Assembly: GCA_029876055.1 (NCBI GenBank)
Contig: CM056880.1
Coordinates: 1,550,001-1,614,000, forward strand
Direction: 5' to 3'
Length of the DNA stretch: 64,000 nucleotides
Source: Madurella fahalii
Taxonomy: Eukaryota; Ascomycota; Sordariomycetes; Sordariales
Part shown: in pieces, positions 24,188 through 36,044 of the stretch
Position numbering within the stretch: position 1 is the stretch's first letter
Layout of the letters: each line of letters starts with the position of its first letter
The notes under the pieces: generated by a model
The model's database searches: none
What the model was told of the DNA's origin: nothing
What the model saw: the letters and a program-made list of their open reading frames with translations, nothing else
Position numbers and translations under genes: made by a program

Positions 24188-24925
24188 ATGGCAACCATGA
24201 CGCAGCGCGCGGCCGACGCGGCCAAGCAAACGTACAAGACATTCAGGGAGCTCCATGGCGTAGTAGTATCCGCGGGCTTGATGGACAGGACCGTGAAAGT
24301 ACGGGTGGGCGGGCAGAAGTGGAACGGTTTTGTGAAAAAGGTACGATCAAACCCTCCCTAGCTAGCCTACCTACCTACCTACCTACCTACCTACCTACCT
24401 ACCTACCTACCTACCTACCTACCTGCCTACCTATCGATCTATCTCTCTACCGACCGAGCCGGCCGACACCATACCCCCAGTCTGCGCAACCCAGCCATAT
24501 TAACAAGAACACGAACCTTCTTCGTCTTCTAGTTCTTCAACGACCCCAAAACGCACCTCGTCCACGACCCCAACAACTCCCTCCGCCAGGGCGACGTCGT
24601 CGCCATCACCCCAGGCTTCCGCGTCTCCCGGAGCAAGCGGCACGTGGTGAAGCACATCATCGCGGCCGGGTCGGGCGTCCCCGTCGAGGAGCGCCCGCCG
24701 ATCCCGTCGTGGGAGGAGCTCTGGCGCGCCAAGGAGGTCAAGAAGACGGCCAAGGACGAGCGGCGGGGCCTGCGGGCCGAGGTGCGACGCATCGAGGCCA
24801 AGGTGGGCGCGGTCGCGAGGTTACTGAAGGAGGCGCGGGGGGAGGTGGGCATGAGGGAGAGGGTGCTAGACGGGATCGCGAGGAGGGCGGCGGCGGCTGC
24901 TACTGCTACTAACGGGGGCCAATGA
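24188..24925 (+). CDS. mrps17: Mitochondrial small-subunit ribosomal protein bS17m
   Basis: OB-fold protein that binds the small-subunit rRNA in mitochondrial ribosomes. A 181-aa protein is inferred: exon 1 (24188-24340) encodes ELHGVVVSAGLMDRTVKVRV and ends FVKK; exon 2 (24533-24925) continues FFNDPKTHLVHDPNNSLRQG and DVVAITPGFRVSRSKRHVVK, matching the bacterial S17 strands. A charged Glu/Lys/Arg coiled-coil-like tail (about residues 100-170) is typical of fungal versions and ends AATATNGGQ. The 192-nt intron is longer than others here because it carries a CTAC tetranucleotide tract. A second in-frame ATG lies three codons downstream. Confidence 0.92.
24366..24434. repeat. CTAC tetranucleotide microsatellite in mrps17 intron
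   Basis: About 15 head-to-tail CTAC/ACCT units lie inside the intron, becoming imperfect at the right end. Copy number probably varies among strains. Confidence 0.95.
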
Positions 24926-25413
24926 GTTGAGGAACGGGGAAAGAAGGGGAAGTCTGGAGTATGTTGTGAGAAGGGAGGAGGGAGGGGAGGGGAGGGGAGA
25001 GGAGGGGAGGCGAACAAAGGGATGGACTACGGCACCTCGCCCCTGACCCAGTGTACGTGTAGGATCTTCTTGAAGAGGGTGGAATAACCCAATGTGTCAC
25101 CTGTACCTATACTTGAATTAAGCTTTGTAGCATGCGAGAAGCGCAATGCTAGGCGTTTAAGAGCAATCAATACGCTAACATACAGCACCGGAAGAAAAGA
25201 ACGAGGCCCCAGAGCAGCCTTTTCAGTCGTTGGACTGTGTGTATATATATACTCGGCGCGACTCAGCAGAGAGATCGCCGCTGTACGCCATGATAATTGT
25301 ATCCTAGAATCGGAGGCCGAGATGGAAGGTTAACCATGTGTGCTTGGCTATTGCTATATATTCCAGAGGTACCATTTACCCCAACGAGATATGCGCCGGT
25401 ATAAATGCCATCT
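24926..25413. other. Convergent intergenic region with a G-rich tract
   Basis: It lies between convergent mrps17 and the AAA ATPase gene. Around 24974-25010 there is a GGGAGGGG-type purine tract with quadruplex potential on the plus strand. No gene was seen. Confidence 0.6.
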
Positions 25414-28023
25414 CTATCCGCCTCTTTCCCCAAACTCCCTGGCCCAGTCCTCGTATTCCTTGAGCCCTGATTTGCTAACGCTGGGTCTGATGGTTGCTAA
25501 GCTTGCAATAAAATCCGAGAGTTCAATGGGACGTATTTCATCCATAGTCATATGTAACAAAGCCTCGCCCAGCGAGCGGAGCGGTCCCATCGCCGCATCT
25601 TTTGCCAGTGCCGTGATATCCGATCCCGAGAACCCTAGCAAATCAGGTTAGATGGAAGTGTCTCCGATAAGGGACGAGAGAGGCCACGACTTGCCATCAG
25701 TCAGCCCGACAAGCCTCTCAATGTCGGCATCAGTCAGTGTATGTTTCTGCTGCTTGAGCAGCGTTTTCAATTGCACCGCCCTCGTCTCAGCTTCGGGTAG
25801 CGGTATATACTGTCTCCTCACAAACCGCCGCCTCGCCGCCTCGTCAATCGCCCACGGCAGATTCGTGGCGGCAAGGACAAGCACCCTGTTGGCGTCTCCC
25901 CGGTCCTTATCCTTCTCACCGGCCTCTCTTCCCGCCGCAGCGCGCTGGAGGTCGCCCCATTGGATCAAAAACTCAGTCTTGATCCGGCGCGTAGCCTCGT
26001 GCTCGCCGGCGCCGGACCGCTGCGAGAGCAGCGAGTCAATCTCGTCAACAAAGATGATGCTCGGTGCGAGCACCTTGGCTAGCGCAAAGAGCGCGCGTAC
26101 GAGCTTCTCCGACTCGCCCAGGTACTTGCTGGTCAGGCTGCTGGCCGAGATGGAGAAGAAGGTTGACTTGGACTCGGTGGCGACAGCGCGTGCTAACATC
26201 GTCTTGCCCGTCCCCGGTGGCCCGAAGAGCAGCATGCCGCGTGCGGGCTCGCGCAGGCCCATGAACAGGTCTGGACGGAGGAAAGGATAGACGACCGTCT
26301 CGCGCAGTGCATTCTTGGCCACCTCGAGGCCCGCAATGTCGTTCCAATGGACCTGGTCGCCTTCGACTATGATCTCGTTGAGGATTTGCTTAGCCGCGTG
26401 CTCGTCGACTCCTGGTGGGAGCTTTTTGAGGACTGCTGCCTTGCGCTTTTTCCATGACTTTGCGGTTTTGGTCTGCTCGTCCTCGGTTGAGCTGTCGGAT
26501 AACTGGGCCAGAGAGTCTGCTACGAGCGAGGCCTCCCCTTGCCGCGTCACTATCCCCTTGTGTCGGGACGGCTTCGCCAGCGTCTCGAATGAAGACGAAG
26601 TGTCAGAGCTGGGCGGGGAGGAAGCCCGCGCGTGCTTGTTTTCCCTCTTCTTGCTTCTCACCCGCCCCGCGCCGGCACTTTTACCAGAGGGAGTAGGGGT
26701 GGTCTTGCCCAGGTTCACAGAGGACGTATTGTCTATCGATCTCTGTGAAACCATGGCGGAATCTGACGATGTCTTTCTCCGCGGGAGCTTATTTTCTCCA
26801 GTTCCCGACAAGCTTAGGTCTGCGTCAGCAAAGTCCCTCGATAGCCGCGTTTTAGGTGTCTGTGGCGGAGCAGTCCTCTGGCGGGCAATGTGCTCCCGAC
26901 GGGGTGACTGCCACTCGGTGTTTTCTCTCAGCGCTACCGAGCTGAGCGCGCTTGATGCAGCACTAATCGAGATGGGAGAAGGCCGGGAGTAAGAATACCC
27001 GTCAGCCGGCCGAAACTCGGCACTTGCCCTCCTGTCAGACTGTTTGACTGGGCTCCTCGTCCGAGGCGTAGTTAGCCTTCGCGAGTTACTGTCCCATTTT
27101 TGCAGTGCTTCTAAACTTGTACGTGGCTGCTCGGACTGAGTTGGCGGATTCAGAAGCGGGCGTTGCACCCCCTGGCTGCCCCCCGATGCCTGATCCGTTG
27201 TGTCTCGCTGGCCTAGTGAGCTCCATGCTAGTATCGCCGCTTTGCTGGCACCGGGACCGTCGTCTAGCTTCGCAGGCTGTCGCCGCGAAGAAGTTTTTGG
27301 CATCTTCTCCCCCAGTCGCCCTGCCCGTAGAGTGGTTCGCATTGTATGTCTCTCTGGACTGGACGCTCTCGATGTCCTTTTCTCTGGCGTGGGCAGTGAG
27401 GGCGCCGAACTAAGCGGGTTTGGTGAAGGTGAAGGCGGTATTACATCGTCCGTCTGCGGCCGAACATCTCTTGCGACGGCCTGTTGCGATGACTTGGCGC
27501 GTCCAGACGCTCGCCTCGGCAGGTCCGGCCGTGATAGTTCTGTATATGTAACGGCAGGGATGGTGCCGCCTCCAATCCAACCCTGTTCCTGCTGTCCCCG
27601 TACCGCGGTGTCTTGGGATTCGGCTGGCAAGGACGACTTATGCTGGAGTGCCTCGTGGCGCGAGAGGCGGAGCGCTTCGAGGAGATCGATTCGTTCTTTA
27701 CATTGTAGTTCCAACTGCCGGAGGCTGTCTACCAGGGCTTTCTCTGTTGCTGACCGAGGAGTGAAGTCTGGAAGGACTCTGCTGGCATGATGATCGTATA
27801 TCTGCTCGAGTGCCTGTTTCCAGCACCGCATGGCCTCGACCTCGTTGCCCTGCGAATCCCCAGATCAGCAGCTATTCTTTTGCCCTGTATTGGCCGAATG
27901 CCGGCGGTTATACAGGCTATCTACCTGGCTCTCATAGTAGACGGCAGTGGAGCATGTCAGGTAGCTCTCGTCATACGTCTTTTGCAGGACGGACATGGCA
28001 GTCGCGGTCCTGTTGCCAAACAT
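25414..28023 (-). CDS. MIT-domain AAA ATPase, Sap1/Yta6/spastin-like
   Basis: Meiotic-clade AAA ATPase of about 824 aa. The N-terminus (MFGNRTATAMSVLQKTYDES ... GNEVEAMRCWKQALEQIYDH) looks like a MIT helical bundle, which binds ESCRT-III-type tails. A long Ser/Arg/Pro-rich disordered middle (about 120-470) precedes the ATPase domain: Walker A GPPGTGKTML, pore region SLTSKYLGESEKLVRALF, Walker B IIFVDEIDSLLSQR, arginine-finger region EAARRRFVRRQYIPLP, and the C-terminal helices SGSDITALAKDAAMGPLRSL. Intron 27850-27924 is GT..AG. Intron 25635-25694 has a GC donor (G|GCAAGTCG) and restores TDGFSGSD. By family it should remodel membrane- or microtubule-linked substrates; the exact paralogue is not certain. 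Confidence 0.85.
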
Positions 28024-28547
28024 GGTGGCTATCGATGCGTGTGAACATCCCGACGCAGACTCGGATTGCCGACCAGCGGGTTCAATCAGACCGAACGGGT
28101 CGAACGACGTTCAAGCTTATCGGCAACAGCGTGACGGTGAACCCCCTCGGAGTGGGGTGTTGCGACCCTGCAGGCTGAAGATTGTTGGTAGCAGCCGACA
28201 AGGATCCCACTTGCCGTTGGCCTGCTGGGTGGGTTAAAGGCGGTAATTTACACGGCAATACACACACATGTCACAATATTGCAGTGATCGTGCGCAGGGC
28301 GATTCTTTCAGCTTCTGAGGTGGGGCTGTGGCGTCGAAGGAGTATGGCATGCGAGACAGGCCTGCAGCCCCTGCAACTCCTACACTACATAGCAGATGCA
28401 GTACTGTGTTGTACAGCAGCACATATGCTACCTCCGTAACGCGTTGTTGGCAACGCAATGAGAAAAGAACACATCAGACGATTACCAGCTATGAGATGTC
28501 CACGGTCATCGGGTAAACACATGAGTTGGACCTGCGCATATTTACCT
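28024..28547. other. Intergenic, AAA ATPase promoter and cog6 3' flank
   Basis: Both genes run leftward. About 0.5 kb has no recognised gene. Confidence 0.6.
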
Positions 28548-30695
28548 CTACGACAGCAAGACGCGGATTTCGCCCGACGTCCTGGGGAACAGGGCCCGGA
28601 GGCTCTGGACTTCGTCCGACTCGCTGTGCTCCTGTTCGGCCATCTCATCTGCCCTCATCAGCATCTCCTCAACGTGCTCGAAATCGACGCAGAATCTCTC
28701 CGCCGCCTCTTCAGTAATATCCTGTGCCAGCTTCGAGTCCTGCAGATGCTTCAGCTTCTCCACCGCATCCATCAGCGCAGATGGCAAGAAGTGGTCAAGC
28801 ATCTGGCTGGCCTGCGTGAGTGCGGGGGCTTGGATCGCCTCGAGCGACGATACCTTCCGCACATCTTCGTTGCTCTCACCGAGTTCCGCCAGTGATGCGA
28901 TCAATGCATCCAGACCGGACTCGGCGCGGAAGAAACGGTACTGGCTCTCGGCCAGACGGGCACGCTCTTCATCGATTTTCGCTTGTAGCTGGGTTGCACG
29001 TGTCCGTGTGAAGTCGAATCGTGAGAGACTGTTCCGGGCCGCCAGGACGCAGTTGATCAAGAAGATCGAGTTGGAGGGGGGTGTCAGCGCTTTAGCCATG
29101 TTGAATGATCCGGATATAAAAGGATCGAATGCTTCAGCTAGCACGGGCTCAAATTCCGCTTCCGGGTCGCTCGCAGATGTTAGCGACGTCTCGTATGTCT
29201 TCATAATAGCTGTTAGCTGCTCCAGGGCATCGACGAGGAATTCCGGGGGACGCAGGTCGGCAGGTGTATGCTGGAAATCCCCCTGGAGCGCCGCAACGTG
29301 ATCCCGCACCAGGGAGCGGAACTGCCGTAATGCCTCGGACTCGAGAGCTCCTAGCAATTCCACAAGGGTAGAACCAGAGCCGAGCATTCTCGCGAAGGTG
29401 CCCTTGTAGAAATTGAGCAGGTTTGCAAGCTTGTAGGCCAGGATTGTCTCCTCGTTGGTCTGTATGACCTGCTCGACTCTCTGACGTAGGATGCGGACTG
29501 CGCCAGACATGTCGCGGTCGACTAGCCCGTTTAATGTCTTGACAGCGTCAAAATCGGCCGAGTCGTCGCCGTCCTCAGCGACGAGCCGCCACACCTCGCT
29601 CTCCCGGCCAGCCTGGATACCCTTGGCAATCTCGTTCTCTTCGCCGATGAACAAGCCTTCCAGCGCCTCTCGCTCCCCGACAGCGGCCGAATGTGCCCAG
29701 GCAAGCATGTCCCCGACATATCGCAAGGAATCATGAGCCACGAGTTCGATAGGCTTGACCGACGCATCTTCGACCCCAGAACCTGAACTTCCCGTTAATG
29801 CCGTGTAGAAGGAGTCGGACAAGACGTTTTCGCGCGCCTCGGCAAAGAAGTCTAGACAATTCTGGAACAAACTTGGCCTCTCCGCTAGCACGCGGAGGGC
29901 GCGTCGGATGGATGAACCGATCTGTGGGTTCTCAAGATTGAGCGTCTTGAACTCCCTCTGGACCCACTTGTAGAGCTTTTGAAACCCCAGATTAAGGTTC
30001 TTGGACACTTGCTCCATGATCTCTAGCCCGAGAGTCTGGTTTTCGAAGCCAAGGAGAACCTCGCAATCTTTGCTGATGCGCTTCGCTTTTGCGAGGGCGG
30101 CAAAGAAGAGGTCGTTGACGGGTTCCGAGATCATCGTCAGGACGGCTGCCTCGTCGTCGGAAAGGATAAAATTAGCGTTGAAAGCACTGAGCAAGGCCTG
30201 TTTCTGCTCGATCTGGCGCCGCTGGGTCATGAGATGAGAGGCATCCACGAGCGCCGATGACGTGGACTGGTGGGCGGCACCAACTTGCGTCTTCATCTCG
30301 TCAAAACTCTCATTCAGCTTCGTGATGGTGGTGCCAATGCGCCGAAGTTGCTATGCTCGTGTTAGCCAAACCATGAGCCCAGACAATGTATGGCGGCAGA
30401 ACGGTACCTCGGCAACTTTGGCGAATTCATCGATGATCTCGCCATTGCTGTCAATGACCTCCTTCTGTAGGTCCAGGCGCAATTGTCGGCGCGTCTCTGG
30501 CGTGTTGAGCACGCCCCGCTCGTCCAGGAGCGCAAGGGCCTCCCGGAATTCTGTGTCCGCATAAGACGACGAGAGGACGGTTGTGACCTTTGAGTAAAGT
30601 GGGTTCGCGGTTTTGCCTGCTGGTGATGGTACTGCTGCGGCGCTCTGCGATGGGAGAGGGCCAGCGCTGTCCCGTATTGACGGTGGCGAAGTCAT
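28548..30695 (-). CDS. cog6: Conserved oligomeric Golgi complex subunit 6
   Basis: Lobe B subunit of the COG tether, needed for retrograde traffic within the Golgi. A 696-aa protein is inferred; exon 1 is 30408-30695 and exon 2 is 28548-30350, with intron 30351-30407 (GTACCG..TAG) joining EFAKVAE to QLRRIGTTITKLNESFDEMK. The N-terminal coiled-coil block and the next stretch (ALLSAFNANFILSDDEAAVL) are characteristic of Cog6, as are the central block ENPQIGSSIRRALRVLAERP and the segment FFAEARENVLSDSFYTALTG. The start at 30695 precedes a short Ser/Pro/Ala-rich leader, and the protein ends SGEIRVLLS. Length and domain order fit the family. Confidence 0.93.
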
Positions 30696-33559
30696 CTCGG
30701 GCAGTCTACAACAACTAACATTCTGGGTGGATGTTGGCGCTGTCCACTATCCTTCATGCCTTATCGCACAAGCTTACAACAGGGCGTGATCTAAATTGAT
30801 CCGTTTGATGGGAGATGAGGTGTGCGGGCCTCGGGTAGCGCTGACTAACCGAACACTGTGAGGTACCTCTTGTACCTCAGCTTTCGCCCACTTTTGTAGC
30901 TCCACTTCAACAAACCGATCAAATCGCATTGGCAAATCTCACAAGATCGGCCCTCACGTCACAGCAAGATAGAAGATATCTAGAATGATAGATAATATTA
31001 TACCGTTAGATGGCTCTCTCTATGGTCTTTCTAATGACACTGGTCTTTATTAAAGTATAGAGAGTATTGACTAATTTTTAGGGAGTTAATTTTCTCCCTC
31101 TATCGAGAGAGTGACTTCGGCTGATCTTGCACTTAATGTAGTACTTATCCTAGCTTTTACACCCATATATGACTAGAATCAACTGTTTAAGATCTACCTT
31201 TACGCAGTGGCCCTATTTGAATGCACGTAATATTAATAAAATTGTGGGGGTTGACATCTGACTTAGAGAGAGAAGGAGGACTTCAGCTTGCCTTACAACT
31301 ACTGCCTATCCTACCTTATATATCTATACTATGTCTAGCTCGTTATCTGCGTTATTCTAGTGCTCATCTATGCGTACGTTAAGGGCTAACCTTCATCGTC
31401 CTCGACTGTGATCTCCACTGGCAGCTCAGCAGCCAAGGCGGCATCGTGTGACCTCCTCGAGTCCTCGTCACCATGTCGAAGATACTTTCGCACATTATGA
31501 TTATCAATATAGGTGGGAGTGTCTTGGTGGCCCCTGCAATGCCCTTATAGATAAAGGTATAGTGAGAGGCCACTGCGATAGCTAAGCCGTTTGTTGTTGA
31601 GATGGCAGAAATCTTTTGGTCTATGTCGTTTGAATAGTTAAGACAGATGTAAAAAGGCTAAGCACCATCTGAGCAAGTATATCAGAACAGCGAGGAAGGA
31701 ACAACCTAAAACGGACTCGAGCTAACTTTGAACCTCATCGTTTAGATCGTACCTCATTTCCTCGATGACGATGTCTCAGCCTCAAATCGAAATTTCGACG
31801 GGAGTTGAGATGGGAGACACGTTCCAAGTGATTATCTGCTTCGCGGAGTTGAAGAAATTGTTTAGGTCGTCTTGCGGAGCGATCTCTCCAGTTATAGACA
31901 AATAGTACGCGGTTGGCCAGTACAGAACGGGGAATGCCTATCCCTGTATGTTGAGTGAGGCAATCCACATCTCGGAATATAAGATCTCGATAATCATCTG
32001 ACATTTGACATATAAACACGCTAGTCATCGAGTCTCTAAGTTATGGGATCGAGCATCTAATAGATTTTATGGGTCCATAGACTATTTCTATATGATACAC
32101 CACTACGGGCCATTAATTCAGCTTCTCTAGCACTGATAGTGAAAAGTTCATTTTTAAAGGCCTATGGTTCATCATCAAGGAGGCAGACCTTCGTCACAAT
32201 TGTTGTATATCCTGGGTTAACCGTGGTCATGGTGTAAGAGAGCTTCAGGCGTGCCGACTCCGAAGTGCTCTGCATTCTCATGATAGAACCCTGTAGCACT
32301 GAACCGGCCATGTGGGATTTCGGTCAAGAGATCCACATGGATTTTCAGGAGTGCCCATAGCTTGCCTGGAGGGTTAAAATCACCAGAAAATCTGCTGCTG
32401 CTGCTAATGATTGCAATATATTCGGTCATGTTGCTTATTTTGTCAATTATCTTGAAAATGTCTCTATCTGTGTCCAGATAAAATAGAGGTGTGACAAGTG
32501 CAAGCTAGACATTATCAAGAAGGGATAAGCACCATGCTTCGATACTCCGCTCGGCTGATCAAGGAGTGACGGGATTTGACTGTACCAGATGTATCGAGTC
32601 TTTATCGCAATACCGGGGTTTCGGGTTTAGGACTGGGGGTTAAGTACTACCGACGGCTAGGTCTTGGGTGTATCATGGAGCTGGAGTTAGAGATGGGTGG
32701 CACTTTACCACCCAATGTGGTAAGGGGCGTAAGCTCTTCGCTGAGCTGCTGAGAAACATGAGCTGCTGGAACAGAGCATTTAATACTCAACCGAAGACCA
32801 AATAGTGTTGCTTGCATACCTCCTCTGGAGGTTTAAAGGTTAAGGTGACAAGAAATTATTGTACCTCCTGGTATAGAAAGCGTAAGGCCTAGAAAGTGCG
32901 AGATTAAAAGAAACGTTAACAGGAATCTTAGTTCGCAATAACCTCTAAACTCCTGGAGGAGATGTAGCGCGTACGATCCTCTCTGGAGTCTTGCTGCAGT
33001 TATCAGGGGTTTGTTAGATGTATCGGTACCATTATTAATTTATATAAGTCTACTATTCATAATCAGGCGGATGAGTGCCGTTAGAATGTTGTTTCTGTTC
33101 TGGTAAGTAAGTTTGATGGCGGCGTCCGCCTGAACGTCGATCGAGGGTTGTGGTGAGAACCGGCTGGGTAGGGTCGGCGTTGGTGTTAGCCGGAAGCCCT
33201 AGAGCCGCAGCGCAGACAGGGATTCAAAAGCAACAACTAAGCTAAACCAGAACGGCGTAGATATCGCGTCAGATAAGCGTCGAAGGAGCGTACAAACAAG
33301 AAGGAAGACAGGGAAGCAAGCGAGATCAGTAAGCCCAGGCACTGTCATCACGGGGCATAAAAAGGAGGGCGGGAGATAGATCCTAGAAGGGAGATAGAGT
33401 TCAATAATACCCTTAACGAGCACTCTACTTCTACGTTATATATATACTGCTTGTACTGAAATGGTGCAGAAACACACATCTACACCCACATACCCACCAA
33501 AACAAAGGGGAGGGCAGAGACGGCCAGATGCCAGACAGACAAGATACCTGTAGACAAGA
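30696..33559. other. AT-rich gene-poor island with repeat relics
   Basis: From about 30.95 kb the sequence turns visibly AT- and TA-rich, with no open frame above 100 codons. Short open fragments on the minus strand (31379-31573, 31735-32028, 32217-32429) look like scraps of old coding sequence but match nothing I recognise. The stretch near 33200-33470 (reverse strand: TTTTTATGCCCC, TATATATA) resembles LTR promoter sequence, with low certainty. The composition fits repeat-induced point mutation or old transposon decay. The first 250 bp should hold the cog6 promoter. Confidence 0.6.
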
Positions 33560-33595
33560 CAGGCCAGGCGACACCACCACATATTGGGTCCCTGC

Positions 33596-33800
33596 AGCCT
33601 AAACAAAGTCAAAACAACATGTGCAGATAGAGCTCCCTCTGATCAGAGTGAGATCACTTTGCACGCAAAGAAAGCTCGCCAATTGAGCCTTGCAACGGGT
33701 GTGGAAAAGAGTGCTGAATTCATTGTCCTATCTAAGGAGCAATGGCCAGGACGGCCCTACTTATGGTACGAAAGAAAAATAGGCCCACAGCAAGTTCAAG
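33596..33800 (+). repeat. Dispersed repeat copy A
   Basis: This stretch aligns by eye with the reverse complement of about 48200-48420. Shared blocks include GCAGATAGAG, CACTTTGCACGCAAAGA and CTAAGGA followed by a CCCTACTTA block. Both copies keep an open frame with the same short patches (ADRAPS, TLHAK, RPYL). It is probably a decayed element; the family is unknown. Confidence 0.65.
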
Positions 33801-33984
33801 CCCTCGCGGCACCATCCTAGCAACTGTGTCCCTCTGACCAGAGAGACCCTGAGTCACGTTACCGTTTCCTCGCAGATATAGATAACTGCTTACAATTTAG
33901 CAGCACTGTTTTATCTTAAGGTAGTCCGACAGCGTTCTAGCCTACTGTCGGGCCAGGAGGATATTACGAAGGGAGCTAGCGGGG

Positions 33985-34970
33985 AAGTAGAAGTAGGAAG
34001 CTAATGACGCCGCGTTTGCCGTCGAGTGTGTTACGCTTGGTTACGATGTCTACGGGCCGCGGTATGACGTGCGGGTGCGGCGGGAAGGTGAGGAGAAACC
34101 GCAACTCGTGGTATGTGTGATCTACAGAGCCGATGGCCGACTTGAAGACCACGAGCTTGCCGCCATGAGATTCGGGGGCTTTTACGGGACAAACAGTGTT
34201 GTGGACTCACGAAGCGTAGTGACGAGATGTCAAAGGCGTCTGGTAAACCGTTGATGGAGATGTCGGGCCAGCGCGTGCGGAGCGCGTCCAGAGAAGGAGT
34301 CTTCCGCTCAAAGTCGTAGTTGGGCACCATGGCTAGGGACATATCGATGGGTCTGGTACGACATGGTTGAAGATGAGCTCTGATCCAAATAGCAATTTCT
34401 GGTACCCGCTGCTGGATGCTCCGGTCCCTGTCACATTGGCGGCCGAGGGCACGGCAAGATGTGTCGTGAAATGCCCAGGCTGGCGATGACAGGCCCGCTG
34501 CGCAAGGGTACGCTGGCTGCGGCATCGGGAGTTGACCGGAGCGCGGGTGGGAAGTTGGTCTGGTCTGGCACCCGGACGAAGATGCCCAGCGGCGGCAGAT
34601 CAGGTAGGAGACCGAGGGGTACGGCGAAGAAACGCGTTCCGGAGATGGTACCGCCGTCCACTCGCCATCCCGAGTCGACAGTCTCGAGCGAGTTGACCCG
34701 GTTCTTCGGGTTCAGGTGCGAGATCTCCCATGAGGAAGACCCAATGAGGCAGGTGGAGCGATGGAGCCAATGACCGAGGTGGCCTCGTTCTAACCCGAGC
34801 AGGAATTTTGGTCTCAGGAATTTTGGTCTCAGGAATTTTGGTCTCAGGAATTTTGGTCTCAGGAGGCATCGACAAGCGAGTGGCTCAGCTCGATGACTTC
34901 GCGTGGTAATGCTGTTGCAATCTGCTTCTGAAGCAAATACCAGACCGTCTGGACGGCTGCAAGCTTGCAA
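33985..34970 (-). pseudogene. Broken fungal protein-kinase-like gene
   Basis: Read leftward, scattered frames give patches of a lineage-specific fungal kinase-like protein: SGYQKLLFGSELIFNHVVPD, then in another frame SLAMVPNYDFERKTPSLDAL and RWPDISINGLPDAFDISSLR, then in another frame APESHGGKLVVFKSAIGSVD and YHELRFLLTFPPHPHVIPRP followed by VDIVTKRNTLDGKRGV. The last block resembles the kinase N-lobe beta3-alphaC-beta4 region. At least two frameshifts separate the patches, and the remaining kinase domain is missing, because sequence beyond about 33985 is repeat-like. The 5' part carries the 15-bp tandem repeat. Neither a start nor a full-length reading is available, so this is a truncated remnant. 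Confidence 0.65.
34801..34864. repeat. 15-bp tandem repeat, four copies
   Basis: The unit AGGAATTTTGGTCTC is repeated four times exactly, plus a partial fifth. On the minus strand it encodes repeats of LRPKF within the pseudogene frame. Confidence 0.95.
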
Positions 34971-35239
34971 TGCATACAGTCACTGCGTCGGGTGTGCTGG
35001 TCGAGGGCAACAGCCTCCCAGGCGCGGGAGCCAACACAGAGCTTCAGTTAATTTCAAGCGCGTTTGCCGATCGGGCGCGGTTCGTGACACCGGTTACTTT
35101 GTGATCGAGGCCCAAACCTCGGGGTCATTCGTTGTCGGGGGGGTGATGGCCAGCATACTAGCGAGTTTCACCGGTCTCTTCCTATCGTTCGTGATTAGTG
35201 GCCTTGCGGCCCAAATGGATGTCCGTGTGAGGAGGTAAC

Positions 35240-35367
35240 ACATATGCGGGAAGAGAACGGCGGACTCCGCTCCCACTGTCAACAAATGGCCTGTCAATAG
35301 CTGATTGATCCTTGATTGATTGGTGATGCTATGGAAGTGCTGACTACGCTAATGGAGCTATACCTCC
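35240..35367. other. Intergenic, no gene recognised
   Basis: Short stretch between the kinase-like remnant region and the first MITE. The open frame ending at 35238 on the plus strand has no recognisable family. Confidence 0.4.
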
Positions 35368-35480
35368 TCCGGGATACGTAACGTTAGCGCGGTAAGGGAC
35401 CCACTGTTAGTATTTACTGGAAATAGTATAGTGCAGCCGAATAGTGGGCCCCTTGCCGCGCTAACGTTACGTATCCCGGA
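35368..35480. mobile_element. Palindromic MITE, copy 1
   Basis: A 113-bp element with near-perfect inverted ends of about 38 bp: the left end starts TCCGGGATACGTAACGTTAG and the reverse complement of the right end starts the same way, then GCGCGG and a CCCACT block, with a few mismatches. The loop is only about 35 bp. There is no coding capacity and no clear target duplication. Confidence 0.85.
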
Positions 35481-35571
35481 TGAAGTGTGGAAGTGGATGT
35501 TTCTAAGTCCGATATTGTAACACCCACCGTGAAAGTTCCCTCTGCTTAGTACAGACCCTCAGGTCCACGTA

Positions 35572-35683
35572 TTCCAATATATTAAACTTAGCGCGGCATG
35601 AAACCCACTGTTAGTGTTTACTGAGAACAATAGCGCCGCCAAACAGTGGGTCCCTTGACACGCTGACTTTTAACATCCTGGAA
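35572..35683. mobile_element. Palindromic MITE, copy 2 (diverged), TA-flanked
   Basis: A 112-bp element of the same family. The left end runs TTCCAATATATTAAACTTAG and then GCGCGG; the inverted right end reads TTCCAGGATGTTAAAAGTCA. The CCCACTGTT block is shared with copy 1. It is flanked by TA on both sides (35570-35571 and 35684-35685), as expected of Tc1/mariner/pogo-type insertions. It is more diverged than copy 1, and the two lie 91 bp apart. Confidence 0.75.
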
Positions 35684-36044
35684 TAGTCGTACTGTGGCAC
35701 CCCCGGTTTTGTTTAGCGTCTCAAAGACCGGAGTACCACGGTACGGTGAGAATATCGGCACTAGCGGCTGCAGGACGACAAAACCCTACCGTACGGGAGA
35801 CGGGCAAGATGAGTCTCACCTGCTAGGTATTTCCATGGCACACAATTTTCCTACGCTGGAATATCTGTTTTGGTTATGGGGCTCTGATTTGCGAATCTCC
35901 GGACCAGGGCCCCTTGTACGAGGACTCGCGCTAACAAACTAGAGGGCTAAGGGTCGACGAGTGGACGCGATACCCCTGCCTCAGAGCGGGTCTCAGCTGG
36001 TCCTCGCTGCCTCGTTGCGCAGTCTAGCTTCTGCGCAACAAAAG

